A stretch of 64,000 nt of DNA, taken from Streptomyces sp. CB02414. GTDB lineage: Bacteria > Actinomycetota > Actinomycetes > Streptomycetales > Streptomycetaceae. Position numbers and translations under genes: made by a program. Below the pieces are notes generated by a model that saw only the letters and a program-made list of their open reading frames with translations, did not search any database and was not told where the DNA came from. Shown piece by piece: positions 8,910 through 17,061 of the stretch. The stretch is taken from assembly GCF_001905385.1 (NCBI RefSeq), contig NZ_LIPF01000001.1:672765-736764 (forward strand), in the 5' to 3' direction. Positions within the stretch are counted from its first letter, which is position 1. Every line of letters begins with the position of its first letter.

Positions 8910-9094
8910 GGATGACGCTCGTAACTTCGAACGGGACCGTAAGGTGGCACGCCGGGCGCGTCAATGGGTCGCGCAGGAATTCCCACGGCCGGGAGTCGTT
9001 CCGCGTTGAACAGATGTCCCTCGATCACATGACGCGAGCAGACGGGGACGCGTAATCTCGGAGGGCTTCGGACCGGCCGGGAGAAGGGGGAGAC

Positions 9095-9697
9095 ATGAAC
9101 CTCGCGGGCGCGCGCGGGCGGGCCGTCCGGGCCGCCGCGGCACTCAGACGCTCGCGCGGCGGCTCCGCCGGCGCCCTGGCCGCCGACCTCGCCGCAGCGG
9201 CCCGCGCACGGGACCGGGCACCGCGCGACGTGCGGGAGCTGTGCCACACGCTGTGCGCCGAGATGGCCGCGCGCCGCGCCGGCCGACCGGTCGAGCTGCG
9301 CTTCGAACGGTTCCCGGACGAGCTGCTGGTCACCGGGGTGTGGGTGGAGTTCCACGACCGCGACCTGGTCATCATCGAGGAGCGGGCCGAGGCGGTGCAG
9401 CAACTGGTCATCCTCGGGCACGAGTTGTGGCACATGCACGCCGGGCACCGGCACCACCACGGCGCCGGCTCCACCGCCGTCCGCGCCCTGGCCGACCGGC
9501 CCGGCTGGACGGACGAGGCCCTGGCCGCGACCGCCCGCGACGGCTCCCGGCAGGACGACGAGGCCGAGGCCGACGACTTCGGTCACCGCCTCGCCGCCGC
9601 CTGCCGGCCCCTGCTGCCGGGGCGGACCGGCACCACGCCCCCCAGCCCCGTCCAGAGGTCGCTCGGCTACCGCGGGCGGGGAGGTGCGCCACGGTGA
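9095..9697 (+). CDS. IrrE/ImmA-like putative zinc metallopeptidase
   Basis: A 200-residue protein starting at the ATG at 9095 after AAGGGGGAG. Around residues 108-113 it has HELWHMHAGH, an HExxH zinc-peptidase motif, and about 40 residues later DDEAEADDFGHRLAAA. This matches the ExEA-x-FA element that supplies the third metal ligand in ImmA/IrrE (DUF955-like) proteins. Similar proteins are often annotated as a toxin component of a toxin-antitoxin system, but no antitoxin or HTH protein is encoded next to it. The stop overlaps the GTG start of the membrane protein (GTGA), so they are probably co-translated. Its substrate is unknown. Confidence 0.75.
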   Translation: MNLAGARGRAVRAAAALRRSRGGSAGALAADLAAAARARDRAPRDVRELCHTLCAEMAARRAGRPVELRFERFPDELLVTGVWVEFHDRDLVIIEERAEAVQQLVILGHELWHMHAGHRHHHGAGSTAVRALADRPGWTDEALAATARDGSRQDDEAEADDFGHRLAAACRPLLPGRTGTTPPSPVQRSLGYRGRGGAPR

Positions 9698-10920
9698 CGA
9701 CGGTGTCGGCACTCGAACCGGCCGACGTGCTCGGCGAGTTGTACATCTCCTTCTGGATACCGGCCGCGATCCTGACGGCCGCGTTCGCGATCAAACTGCC
9801 CACCGTCGTCCGGCTCTGGCGGGACCCGTTGCTGCGCGCGGTCGGCGGTCTGCTGCTGCTCGCCTGCGCGGTGTTCGTCTTCGCGGCCCCCTCGACCATC
9901 GCCTGGACCAACCGGGTCACGGGCGTCACCAACATCTCGGCGCCGTGGGTGTACTCCCTGCTGACCGCCTTCTGCGGCTCCTGTCTGCTGCTGATCATCA
10001 CCTGGCGCAACGGGCCGTCCGAGCGCCCGGCGGCCACCCGCCGCGCCGTGCGCTGGGTGGTCGGCGTCTACTCGGGGGTGATCGCCGCCCTGTGGACGCT
10101 GTTCGCCCTCGCCGAGGCACCCGTGGAACGCCTGCGGGACCTGGACACGTACTACGCCACCACGCCGTTCATGCGCGAGCAGATCGTGCTCTACCTGCTC
10201 GCCCACACCGTGGCCGTCCTGATCACGTCGTGGCTCATCTGGAACTGGGTGCGCACCGACGGCCTCGACGCCTGGCTGCGCTGGGGACTGATGTTCCTCG
10301 GCGTCGGCTACGCGCTGAACCTGGTCTTCGACGCCGCCAAGCTCACCGCCGTCGTGGCCCGCTGGACGGGCCACGACGCGGACTGGCTGAGCACCGATCT
10401 GGCTCCGCCCGTCGCCTGCCTGTCCGCCATCGTGATCGCCCTCGGCTTCATCCTCCCGCACGCCGGCCAGTACCTGCACGAACGGCGGCTGATCCGGGCC
10501 GCCCACCGCGAGCTGCGGCCGCTGTACCAGTTGCTGCGGTCGGGAGAGGGCGCCGGTCTGCCGTTCGTCCTGCGCTCCACGCCGGAACTGCGCCTCGTCC
10601 GCCGCGAGACGTTCATCCGGGACGCGCTGCTCCCGCTGTCCCGGCACATCGACGAGGCGCGGCGCAGGCGGTCGTACGAGGCTGCCCTCACGCTCGGCTT
10701 CGCCCCGGAGCGGGCCAAGGCGCTGGCCGCCGCGGTGGTGGTGCTGGACGCCGTGGAGCACGGACGGCGAGCGCCGGAACGCGCGGACGGCACCGGCGAG
10801 GTGGACAGCACGGACCTCCTCCACGACATCGGGGCCATGTCCCGGGCGCTGCGCCGCCCCGACGAGATCGAGGCGGTACGCGCCCGTGCGGCCGCCCCCA
10901 CAGAGAGCGCCCGCACATGA
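9694..10920 (+). CDS. Polytopic membrane protein, MAB_1171c-like
   Basis: Start at GTG 9694, preceded by GGGGAGG and overlapping the previous stop. The 408-residue product has about seven transmembrane segments in its first 250 residues (for example LLRAVGGLLLLACAVFVFA, QIVLYLLAHTVAVLITSWLI and LSAIVIALGFILPHAG). A soluble C-terminal part of about 150 residues begins ERRLIRAAHRELRPLYQLLR. This layout matches actinobacterial proteins annotated as MAB_1171c-family putative transporters, whose role is not established. It is coupled to a metallopeptidase upstream and an FAD oxidoreductase downstream. No transport motif is visible, so a sensing role is equally possible. Confidence 0.7.
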   Translation: MTTVSALEPADVLGELYISFWIPAAILTAAFAIKLPTVVRLWRDPLLRAVGGLLLLACAVFVFAAPSTIAWTNRVTGVTNISAPWVYSLLTAFCGSCLLLIITWRNGPSERPAATRRAVRWVVGVYSGVIAALWTLFALAEAPVERLRDLDTYYATTPFMREQIVLYLLAHTVAVLITSWLIWNWVRTDGLDAWLRWGLMFLGVGYALNLVFDAAKLTAVVARWTGHDADWLSTDLAPPVACLSAIVIALGFILPHAGQYLHERRLIRAAHRELRPLYQLLRSGEGAGLPFVLRSTPELRLVRRETFIRDALLPLSRHIDEARRRRSYEAALTLGFAPERAKALAAAVVVLDAVEHGRRAPERADGTGEVDSTDLLHDIGAMSRALRRPDEIEAVRARAAAPTESART

Positions 10921-12311
10921 GCCATCGCACCACCGGAGCCGTCGTCCTCGGCGGCTCGCTCACCGGCATGCTCGCCGCCCGCGCCCTGGCGCCGTACGCG
11001 GGCCGGGTCACCGTGATCGAGCGCGACGCGCTGCCCGCGGGGCCCGGACCGCGCCGGGGACTGCCCCAGGCCCGGCACGCCCACCAGTTGTGGTCGGGCG
11101 GGACACGGGCGCTGGAGGCCCTCGTACCGGGCGTCACCGCCCGGCTCCGGCGGGCGGGGGCGCACCGGCTGCCCGTCACCACGGACATGGTGGTGCTCTC
11201 CCCCCGGGGCTGGTACCGGCGGTGGGACGAGTCCCACCAGATGCTGCTGTGCACCCGCGACCTGCTGGACGCCACCGTGCGGGAGCTGGTGTGCGCCGAC
11301 GAACGGATCGAGGTCGTCGAGAACGCCGAGGCGCTGGGGCTCGACGGCTCGGGCGGCGCCGTGACGGGAGTGCGCGTACGGGTGGCCGGCGCAGGCGTGC
11401 GCACGCTGGGCGCCGGCCTGGTCGTCGACGCCACGGGGCGTGCGTCGCGCACCCCGCGGTGGCTGGCGGAACTCGGGCTGCCCGCGCCGAGGACACGGCG
11501 GGTCGACGCGGGGGTGCGGTACGCGAGCCGCCTGTACCGGGCCCCTCAGGACGCCCGCGAAGGCTTCCCGGTGGTCAACGTGCAGCCGGACCCGCGGTCC
11601 CCGGGGCCGGGACGGGGCGGGGTGCTGCTGCCCGTCGAGGACGGACGGTGGCTGGTCACGCTGTTCGGCACCCGCGGCGGCGAACCGTCCGCCGACGCCG
11701 GGGACTTCGAGCGGTACGCCCGCGAGGAGCTGCGGCACCCGCTGATCGGCGAGCTGCTGGCGGGGGCCGAGCCGCTGGGCGGCGTGTCGGCCACGCGGAC
11801 CACGGCCAACCGGCGTCACTACTACGAGCGCATGCCCGTGTGGCCGGAGAACCTCGTCGTGCTCGGGGACGCGCTGGCCGCCCTCAACCCGGTCTACGGG
11901 CACGGGATGTCGGTGGCGGCGCAGAGCGCGCTGGCGCTCCGCTCGGTGCTCGGCCGGTCCGGCTGGGACGCGCCGGACCTGGCCCGGTCGGCCCAGCGCG
12001 CGGTGGCCCGTCCGGCGGGCGCCGCGTGGGAACTCGCGGTCGGACAGGACGTGTTCTTCCCCGGCGCCGCGCAGGGCGGGCCGTCGCTGCGGGAGCGGCT
12101 GTCGGCGGCCTACGTCGGGCGGCTCGCGTACACCGCCACGGGCAACGGGCGCGTCGCCCGCCGGGTGACGGACGTGATGGCCCTGGAGCGGGGCGCGCAC
12201 GTACTGCTGGCGCCACGGGTACTGGTGGCCGCGGCGGCCGGCCCGCTCAAGCCGCAGCTGAGCGGACCGCCCCTGACGAAGCGCGAACGCGTAGCCGCCG
12301 GGCTGCTGTAG
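10917..12311 (+). CDS. FAD-dependent oxidoreductase (monooxygenase-like)
   Basis: A 464-residue flavoprotein starting at an ATG that overlaps the stop of the membrane protein gene (ATGA). The dinucleotide-binding motif is at the N-terminus (VVLGGSLTGMLAARALA). A second FAD contact is visible in NLVVLGDALAALNPVYGHGM (about 309-328), where the GD motif binds the ribityl chain. It resembles the geranylgeranyl-reductase/PHBH-like superfamily. No signal peptide or membrane anchor is seen. Coupling to the IrrE-like protein and the 7-TM protein suggests a shared, unknown process. The minisatellite starts within about 70 bp of its stop. Confidence 0.8.
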   Translation: MSHRTTGAVVLGGSLTGMLAARALAPYAGRVTVIERDALPAGPGPRRGLPQARHAHQLWSGGTRALEALVPGVTARLRRAGAHRLPVTTDMVVLSPRGWYRRWDESHQMLLCTRDLLDATVRELVCADERIEVVENAEALGLDGSGGAVTGVRVRVAGAGVRTLGAGLVVDATGRASRTPRWLAELGLPAPRTRRVDAGVRYASRLYRAPQDAREGFPVVNVQPDPRSPGPGRGGVLLPVEDGRWLVTLFGTRGGEPSADAGDFERYAREELRHPLIGELLAGAEPLGGVSATRTTANRRHYYERMPVWPENLVVLGDALAALNPVYGHGMSVAAQSALALRSVLGRSGWDAPDLARSAQRAVARPAGAAWELAVGQDVFFPGAAQGGPSLRERLSAAYVGRLAYTATGNGRVARRVTDVMALERGAHVLLAPRVLVAAAAGPLKPQLSGPPLTKRERVAAGLL

Positions 12312-12369
12312 CCGTACGCCGGGACCCGCCCCCGAACCGGCAGCACCCGCCCCGGGGACGGGCCCCGCA

Positions 12370-12850
12370 CGCCCCGGGACCCACAGCACACCTCCGCGGG
12401 CCGGCCCCACACGGCCCCGGACCGGCCGCACGCTCCAGTGCCGACCGCACACGCCGCGGACCGGCAGCACAGGCTCCGGCCCGCAGCACACGGCCCCAGA
12501 CCCGCAGCCCACGCCGCCCAGACCCGCAGCACACGGCCCCAGACCCTCAGCACACGGCCCCAGACCGGCAGCGCAGGCTCCGGCCCGCAGCGCACGGCCC
12601 CGGACCGGCCGCACGCTCCAGTGCCGACCGCACACGCCGCGGACCGGCAGCACAGGCTCCGGCCCGCAGCACACGGCCCCAGCCCCTCAGCACACGGCCC
12701 CAGACCCGCAGCCCACGCCGCCCAGACCCTCAGCACACGGCCCCAGACCGGCAGCGCAGGCTCCGGCCCGCAGCGCACGGCCCCGGACCGGCCGCACACA
12801 CCACGGACCCGCAGCACACGCGGCGGACCATCCGCACGGGCCCCGGAACC
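12370..12850. repeat. Extragenic 21-bp-based tandem repeat (minisatellite) between convergent genes
   Basis: The 595 bp between the stops at 12311 and 12907 hold no convincing gene and are mostly repeats. The basic unit is about 21 bp with core CAGCACACGGCCCCAGACC. Higher-order copies exist: 12411-12499 is identical to 12594-12682 (89 bp, offset 183). A block beginning at 12497 recurs at 12701 with one 21-bp unit removed. Offsets are multiples of three, which keeps long frames open on both strands. Their Arg/Pro- or Gly/Cys/Val-rich translations look like artefacts. Slippage or recombination between units is the likely origin. Confidence 0.85.
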
Positions 12851-12906
12851 GCGGCACACGCACCGAACCCGCGTACCCGCCCCGGACCGGCGACCGCTAC
12901 CCGTCC

Positions 12907-13764
12907 TCAGCCCGCGAACGCCGGCTGCGGCACCCCCCGCCCCGCATCCGGCACCACCAGCAGTGAACCCGCCAGCGGATGCGGGGCGGTGAGGCCGACG
13001 CGCGCCGTGGTGATGTACAGGTCGCTCAGGCCGGGGCCGCCGAACGCGCAGGCGGTGACCCGCGGCACCGGGAGGGGGACCACCCGGTCCAGATCGCCGG
13101 CCGGCGTGTAGCGGCGTACCGCACCGCCGTCCCACAGGGCGACCCACACGCACCCCTCGGCGTCGACGCACAGCCCGTCGGGGAAACCGGCGCCGTCCTC
13201 GATCGTGGCCAGCGGGCGGCGGCCCGTGATCCGGCCGTCGGAAGCGGCGACGTCGAAGACGTCGATGCGGCGGGTCGGCGTGTCGACGTAGTACATCAGC
13301 CGCCCGTCGGGGCTCCAGCCGGTGCCGTTGCTCACCGCGACGTCGTCCAGCACCGTCGTCACCGTGCCGTCCCCGGCGATCCGGGACAGCGTACCGCCGC
13401 CGGGTGCCTCGTCGTAGCGCATGGTGCCGGCCCACAGCGTGCCGTCGGGGGCGACGGCGGCGTCGTTGGCGCGGCGGCCGGGGACGGTCTCCCGGTGCAG
13501 CCAGCGGAAGGTGCCGTCGGGGTCGAGCAGGCCGACGCCGTCCCGCAGGTTGAGGACGAGCCCGCCGCCCGCACGGGGCTTGACCGCGCCCACGTGCTGC
13601 TCGGTGCGGCGCACCGTGCGCCGGCCGGTCGCCGGGTCGTACGTGTGGACGCGGCAGTTCAGGATGTCGATCCACAGGAGGCGGCCGGCCGCCGGGTCCC
13701 AGGTGGGTCCCTCGCCGAGGGCCGCCTCCGCCCGGACGGCCACCTCGTACGCCGCGCCCGTCAT
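12907..13764 (-). CDS. SMP-30/gluconolactonase-family lactonase
   Basis: A 285-residue six-bladed propeller of the SMP-30/regucalcin family, whose members hydrolyse sugar lactones using one divalent metal. Candidate metal ligands are the Glu in ALGEGPTWD (about 18), the Asn in SNGTGWSPDG (about 147) and the Asp in FPDGLCVD (about 197). RANDAAVAPDG (about 98-108) is the substrate-side loop. Its ATG overlaps the stop of the IclR gene, so the two form an operon. The family includes L-arabinonolactonases of oxidative arabinose catabolism. With the nearby arabinan genes that substrate is plausible, but I cannot exclude gluconolactone or another aldonolactone. Confidence 0.85.
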   Translation of the reverse strand: MTGAAYEVAVRAEAALGEGPTWDPAAGRLLWIDILNCRVHTYDPATGRRTVRRTEQHVGAVKPRAGGGLVLNLRDGVGLLDPDGTFRWLHRETVPGRRANDAAVAPDGTLWAGTMRYDEAPGGGTLSRIAGDGTVTTVLDDVAVSNGTGWSPDGRLMYYVDTPTRRIDVFDVAASDGRITGRRPLATIEDGAGFPDGLCVDAEGCVWVALWDGGAVRRYTPAGDLDRVVPLPVPRVTACAFGGPGLSDLYITTARVGLTAPHPLAGSLLVVPDAGRGVPQPAFAG

Positions 13765-14534
13765 TCCGCGCTCCGGTGGCCGAGGCGCTCGGACAGGTCC
13801 GCGGCGCCCTTGACGGCCAGTTCCTCCAGCTCGCCGAGGCGGTCCTCGCTCCAGCGGATCATGGGCACGGAGATGGACAGCGCGGCGACGACCCGGCCGG
13901 TGCGGTCGCGGACCGGTGCGGCGACGCAGGAGACGTCCGGGTTGGACTCGCGGTTCTCCACCGCGGTGCCGCGCTCGCGGATGCCGGCCAGGGCCTCGCG
14001 CAGCGCGGCCGGGTCGGTGATGCTGTTCGGCGTCATCGCGGCCAGTTCGGTGCCGTCCGGGAAGCGGGCGGCGAGCTCCGGCTCGGGGAGGGAGGCCAGC
14101 AGCATCTTGCCGACGGAGGTGCAGTGGGCGGGCAGCTTCCGCCCGGCCGCCGACACCATGCGCACCGCGTGCGTGGAGTCGACCTTGGCGATGTAGATGA
14201 CGTCGGTCTCCTCGAGGATCGCCACGTGCACCGTCTCGTCGCAGGTCTCGGCGACGGACCGGGCGACCTGCTGGCCCTCGGCGGCGAGGTCGAGGTGCTC
14301 GGCGTAGCGGGCGCCGAGCTGGTACGGACGCACACCGAGCCGGTACCGTCCGGGCTGCCCGGCCACGGGGACGATGTATTTGCGGGCGGCGAGCGTGGTG
14401 ACCAGCTCGTGCACGGTGGTGCGCGGCAGCTGGAGCCGGCGCACGATGTCGGGGGCGGAGAGCGTGCCGTCCCCGTCGAGGAAGAGCTCGAGTATGTCGA
14501 GAGCCCGGGTCACGGCTGGTACGAGGCGCCCCAT
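13761..14534 (-). CDS. IclR-family transcriptional regulator
   Basis: The ATG at 14534 follows GGGAGGGGG and gives 257 residues, a normal IclR length. The frame is open further upstream but that part lacks family similarity. Residues about 5-66 form the winged helix-turn-helix (TRALDILELFLDGDG, then LPRTTVHELVTTLAARKYI). The rest is the IclR effector-binding domain, with DVIYIAKVDSTHAVRM and SVGKMLLASLPEPE. It overlaps the lactonase gene by ATGA. The motif TGTTCGAGATTTC 21 bp upstream of its ATG matches the paired repeats in front of the arabinan operon. Autoregulation and control of that operon are therefore likely. Confidence 0.92.
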   Translation of the reverse strand: MGRLVPAVTRALDILELFLDGDGTLSAPDIVRRLQLPRTTVHELVTTLAARKYIVPVAGQPGRYRLGVRPYQLGARYAEHLDLAAEGQQVARSVAETCDETVHVAILEETDVIYIAKVDSTHAVRMVSAAGRKLPAHCTSVGKMLLASLPEPELAARFPDGTELAAMTPNSITDPAALREALAGIRERGTAVENRESNPDVSCVAAPVRDRTGRVVAALSISVPMIRWSEDRLGELEELAVKGAADLSERLGHRSAE

Positions 14535-14554
14535 GTCCGGCCCCCTCCCTAAGT

Positions 14555-14567
14555 TGTTCGAGATTTC
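14555..14567. promoter_or_regulatory. IclR operator candidate upstream of the iclR-lactonase operon
   Basis: TGTTCGAGATTTC differs at one base from the TGTTCGATATTTC pair at 8881-8909. Its position directly upstream of the IclR start is consistent with autoregulation. Confidence 0.55.
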
Positions 14568-14692
14568 AAAAGGCGATCGGAATAACGAACACAGGCTACT
14601 CACATCGCGTTTGCCGGGGCAATGGGCGTGCGCCCCGCGTGCTTCCCGCACGCTCCCCACGTGCTCCCCGCCCCATGGGCCACGATGGACCC

Positions 14693-15286
14693 ATGCCCAC
14701 CGGAAAGCGGCCCTCCGGCCCGTTCACCCCGCGCGACTTCCAGCTCGTGCTGCTGCGCCGCATGGCCGACCACAATCCCGGCCCGGTGGAGGACGCCCGC
14801 CGCGAGCTGGGCGCCTCGATCGCGGACATGCGGGAGGCCAACCGCCGCTGGCAGGCGATGCTCCGTTCCCCGCACTCCCGCTCGGCGGCCTCCCGGTACC
14901 GCTCGGTCCTCGGCGAACCCGAGTCGGCGGCACCCCGCCGGATCGGCGACCTGGAGTGCGAGGCCCGGCAGTGGGCGCTGCCCCTCTGGCCCGACCTGCG
15001 CTTCGAGGTCCTCGTCGCCGACAAGGGCGTCGTCTGGAACGAGTGGCTGGTCCGCGCCCCGGGCGCCGAGGCGCCGCCGCTGCGCACCCTGGACGACCTC
15101 ACGCCCTGGTCCTGCACGGTCGACGAGGCGGCCCGCGCCTTCGCACCCGCCCGCCCGCTCCAGGGCTCGGCCCCCACCCGGTGGGGCCTGGCCTTCACCG
15201 CCCCGGACGCGGACGGGCAACGGCACGAGGTCGTCGCCGAGTTCACCTGGGGCCTGCTCCAGCGGACAGCGGTCCAAGGCCGCTAG
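14693..15286 (+). CDS. Conserved hypothetical protein
   Basis: About 197 residues from the ATG at 14693 (MPTGKRPSGPFTPRDFQLVL). Two other in-frame starts lie upstream (GTG at 14639, ATG at 14675), and none has a clear RBS, so the N-terminus is uncertain. There is no signal peptide, membrane segment or enzyme motif that I recognise. The sequence is amphipathic and Trp-rich near the middle (ARQWALPLWPDLRFEVLVAD) and ends EFTWGLLQRTAVQGR. It converges on the ATP-grasp gene, and the two stop codons share the 4-bp palindrome CTAG. Codon usage is normal for the window. Confidence 0.7.
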   Translation: MPTGKRPSGPFTPRDFQLVLLRRMADHNPGPVEDARRELGASIADMREANRRWQAMLRSPHSRSAASRYRSVLGEPESAAPRRIGDLECEARQWALPLWPDLRFEVLVADKGVVWNEWLVRAPGAEAPPLRTLDDLTPWSCTVDEAARAFAPARPLQGSAPTRWGLAFTAPDADGQRHEVVAEFTWGLLQRTAVQGR

Positions 15287-16152
15287 CGAGCCGCCTCCAG
15301 TACCGCCTCCACCACTCGCGGCAGGGACCGCTCGTGCAGCCACAGGAACAGGTTCGGCTCCACCAGTTCCAGTTCCATCACCCGCGGCCGCCCGTCGTCC
15401 CCGTCCACCAGGTCGACCCGGGCGTACATCAGCTCCGGAGCGTCCGGTACGGCGGCCAGGGCGCGTTCGGCGACGGCGAGTTCGGCCGGGGCGGGCGTCC
15501 AGGGCTCCAGACCGGGGTGGGCGACCTTGCGCTCGTCGTACGGCGTCCCGGGCGCGAGGACCGCGCCCTTGCGACTCGCGTGCAGCAGTCGCCCGCCGAA
15601 GAACTGAAGCGCCCGCTCCCCGGTGGTGTCGATGCCGCGCATGTACGGCTGCACCATCGCCGTGAAGCCCTCGGCGTGCATCCGCTCCACCTGGCGCAGG
15701 GCGGTGGCGTGCTCGCCCGGGGTGTAGCGGGCGGCGAAGCGGGCCCCGGCGCCGGAGGTCGGCTTGACGACGTACTCGTGGCCGTCGGGCAGGTCGGGCG
15801 TCTCACCGGGGGCCGCGTAGCTCGTGGGGACGGTGGGCACACCGGCGTCGGCGAGCCCGCCCAGGTAGCGCTTGTCGGTGTTCCAGCGCACCACGGGTGC
15901 CGGGTTCGCCAGCCGCGTCAGCTTCCCGCACTGTTCGGCCCAGGCCGTGAACTCGGCGGACCGCCAGCTGTAGTCCCAGGTCGAGCGGATGACGGCGAGG
16001 TCGAAGGCGCCCCAGTCGACGCCGTCGTCGTCCCACACCTCGGCGGACGCCGTCGCCCCGGCGTCCGCCAGGGCCCGCACGAGCACCGGCAGGTCCCGGT
16101 CGACGCTGACCCGCGGGCCGGGGCGGCAGGTGACGAGTGCTATTCGGGGCAT
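15283..16152 (-). CDS. ATP-grasp domain protein
   Basis: A 289-residue protein from the ATG at 16152. Residues 1-20 (PRIALVTCRPGPRVSVDRDL) begin a pre-ATP-grasp fold. WNTDKRYLGGLADAGVPTVPT (about 90-110) and HEYVVKPTSGAGARFAARYT (about 124-143) give the ATP-binding Lys and glycine-rich loop. RPRVMELELVEPNLFL (about 258-273) supplies the metal-binding acidic residues. Family members ligate a carboxylate to an amine or thiol, for example glutathione synthetase-like enzymes; the substrate here cannot be told. The 3' end overlaps the convergent hypothetical gene by 4 bp, and the GntR gene starts a separate unit upstream. Confidence 0.83.
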   Translation of the reverse strand: MPRIALVTCRPGPRVSVDRDLPVLVRALADAGATASAEVWDDDGVDWGAFDLAVIRSTWDYSWRSAEFTAWAEQCGKLTRLANPAPVVRWNTDKRYLGGLADAGVPTVPTSYAAPGETPDLPDGHEYVVKPTSGAGARFAARYTPGEHATALRQVERMHAEGFTAMVQPYMRGIDTTGERALQFFGGRLLHASRKGAVLAPGTPYDERKVAHPGLEPWTPAPAELAVAERALAAVPDAPELMYARVDLVDGDDGRPRVMELELVEPNLFLWLHERSLPRVVEAVLEAAR

Positions 16153-16156
16153 GGTC

Positions 16157-16864
16157 CTATCGTTCCTCTCCCGGGTCCCAGTCCAGCAGGCGGACCTTGG
16201 CAACCGTACGGACGTGGCGGCGCATCGCGGCGGCGGCCTGCCCGGGGCGGCGTTCGGCGATCGCGTCGAGGATGGCCCGGTGCTGGGCCAGGGAGCGGCC
16301 GGGGCGGCCGGGCTGGCGCAGGGACTCGGTGCGGCTCTCGGCGATCTGGTGGGCGATCGAGCGCATGAACTCCGCGAGCAGGCTGCTGTGCGCCGCCGCC
16401 GTCACCGCCGCGTGGAACAGGCGGTCGCCCTCGACGCCGTGACCGCCCTCCTCGACCTCCTCGGCCATGACCGCGAGCGCCGACCGCATCGCCGCCAGGT
16501 CGTCCTCCGTGCGGCGCTCGGCGGCCAGTTCGGCGAGCTTGGTCTCCAGCGCCTCGCGGGCCTCCAGGACGTCCGGGAGCCGCCGCCGGCGTTCGACCAT
16601 GTCCTCGACGGGTTCGACGTCGAGGCTGTCGCGCACCAGATACGTGCCGCCGCCGTGCCGCGCCTCCACCAGGCCCTGGACCTCCAGGACCACGATCGCC
16701 TGCTTCACCGAGGCCCGGCTGACACCGAGGCGCTGGGCGAGGTCCCGTTCGGGCGGAAGACGGTCGCCGGCCCGCAGGCCGCCGTCGGTGACGTACTGGC
16801 GCAGCCGCTCCAGCACCTGCTCGTACAGGCGCTGTCTGGTCATGGGGCGCAAGGCGTCGGTCAC
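16157..16864 (-). CDS. GntR/FadR-family regulator of the malonate genes
   Basis: The GTG at 16864 follows AGAGGGGG and gives 235 residues. The N-terminal winged HTH (YEQVLERLRQYVTDGGLRAGDRLPPERDLAQRLGVSRASVKQA, about 13-55) is followed by an all-helical FCD domain, the FadR subgroup of GntR. FCD metal-ligand positions may be the His in GDRLFHAAVTAAAH and in AQHRAILDAI. It is divergent from matC-matB, and two AGTGGCT-type palindromes lie in the intergenic region. I infer that it represses this module and responds to malonate or a malonyl derivative, as MatR does in Rhizobium. Confidence 0.88.
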   Translation of the reverse strand: MTDALRPMTRQRLYEQVLERLRQYVTDGGLRAGDRLPPERDLAQRLGVSRASVKQAIVVLEVQGLVEARHGGGTYLVRDSLDVEPVEDMVERRRRLPDVLEAREALETKLAELAAERRTEDDLAAMRSALAVMAEEVEEGGHGVEGDRLFHAAVTAAAHSSLLAEFMRSIAHQIAESRTESLRQPGRPGRSLAQHRAILDAIAERRPGQAAAAMRRHVRTVAKVRLLDWDPGEER

Positions 16865-16910
16865 GGTTCCCCCTCTCGCCGGGAGCGTAACACCGGGCCG
16901 TCCGTGGCCG

Positions 16911-17013
16911 AGTGGCTGAGCCAATTCGCGCGCGACCCCTTGACGCGGGCCCGGAGCGGGCCCACGCTGACCGACCAGTCGACCAGTCGCATCGTCCAAG
17001 TGGCTCAGCCACT
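16911..17013. promoter_or_regulatory. Two GntR-type operators in the divergent promoter region
   Basis: AGTGGCTCAGCCACT at 16999-17013 is a perfect 7+1+7 palindrome. AGTGGCTGAGCCAAT at 16911-16925 matches it with one arm mismatch; the centres are 88 bp apart. FadR-type GntR proteins bind short inverted repeats of this size. Between them is a direct repeat of GACCAGTC (16974-16989). Confidence 0.65.
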
Positions 17014-17061
17014 CTGCCAATCAGACCCCCTGTCCGTCAGGCCGGTCCTCGGGAGCCCCGC

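Noticed and set aside
12312..12906. Possible CRISPR array
   Set aside because: The repeats are contiguous and of 21 bp without unique spacers, and no cas genes are present.
12110..13675. Long minus- and plus-strand frames through the minisatellite (Gly/Cys/Val-rich or His/Gln/Arg-rich repeats)
   Set aside because: The repeat unit is a multiple of three, so stops are absent in several frames at once. No RBS or family match is seen, and the frames overlap real genes antisense.
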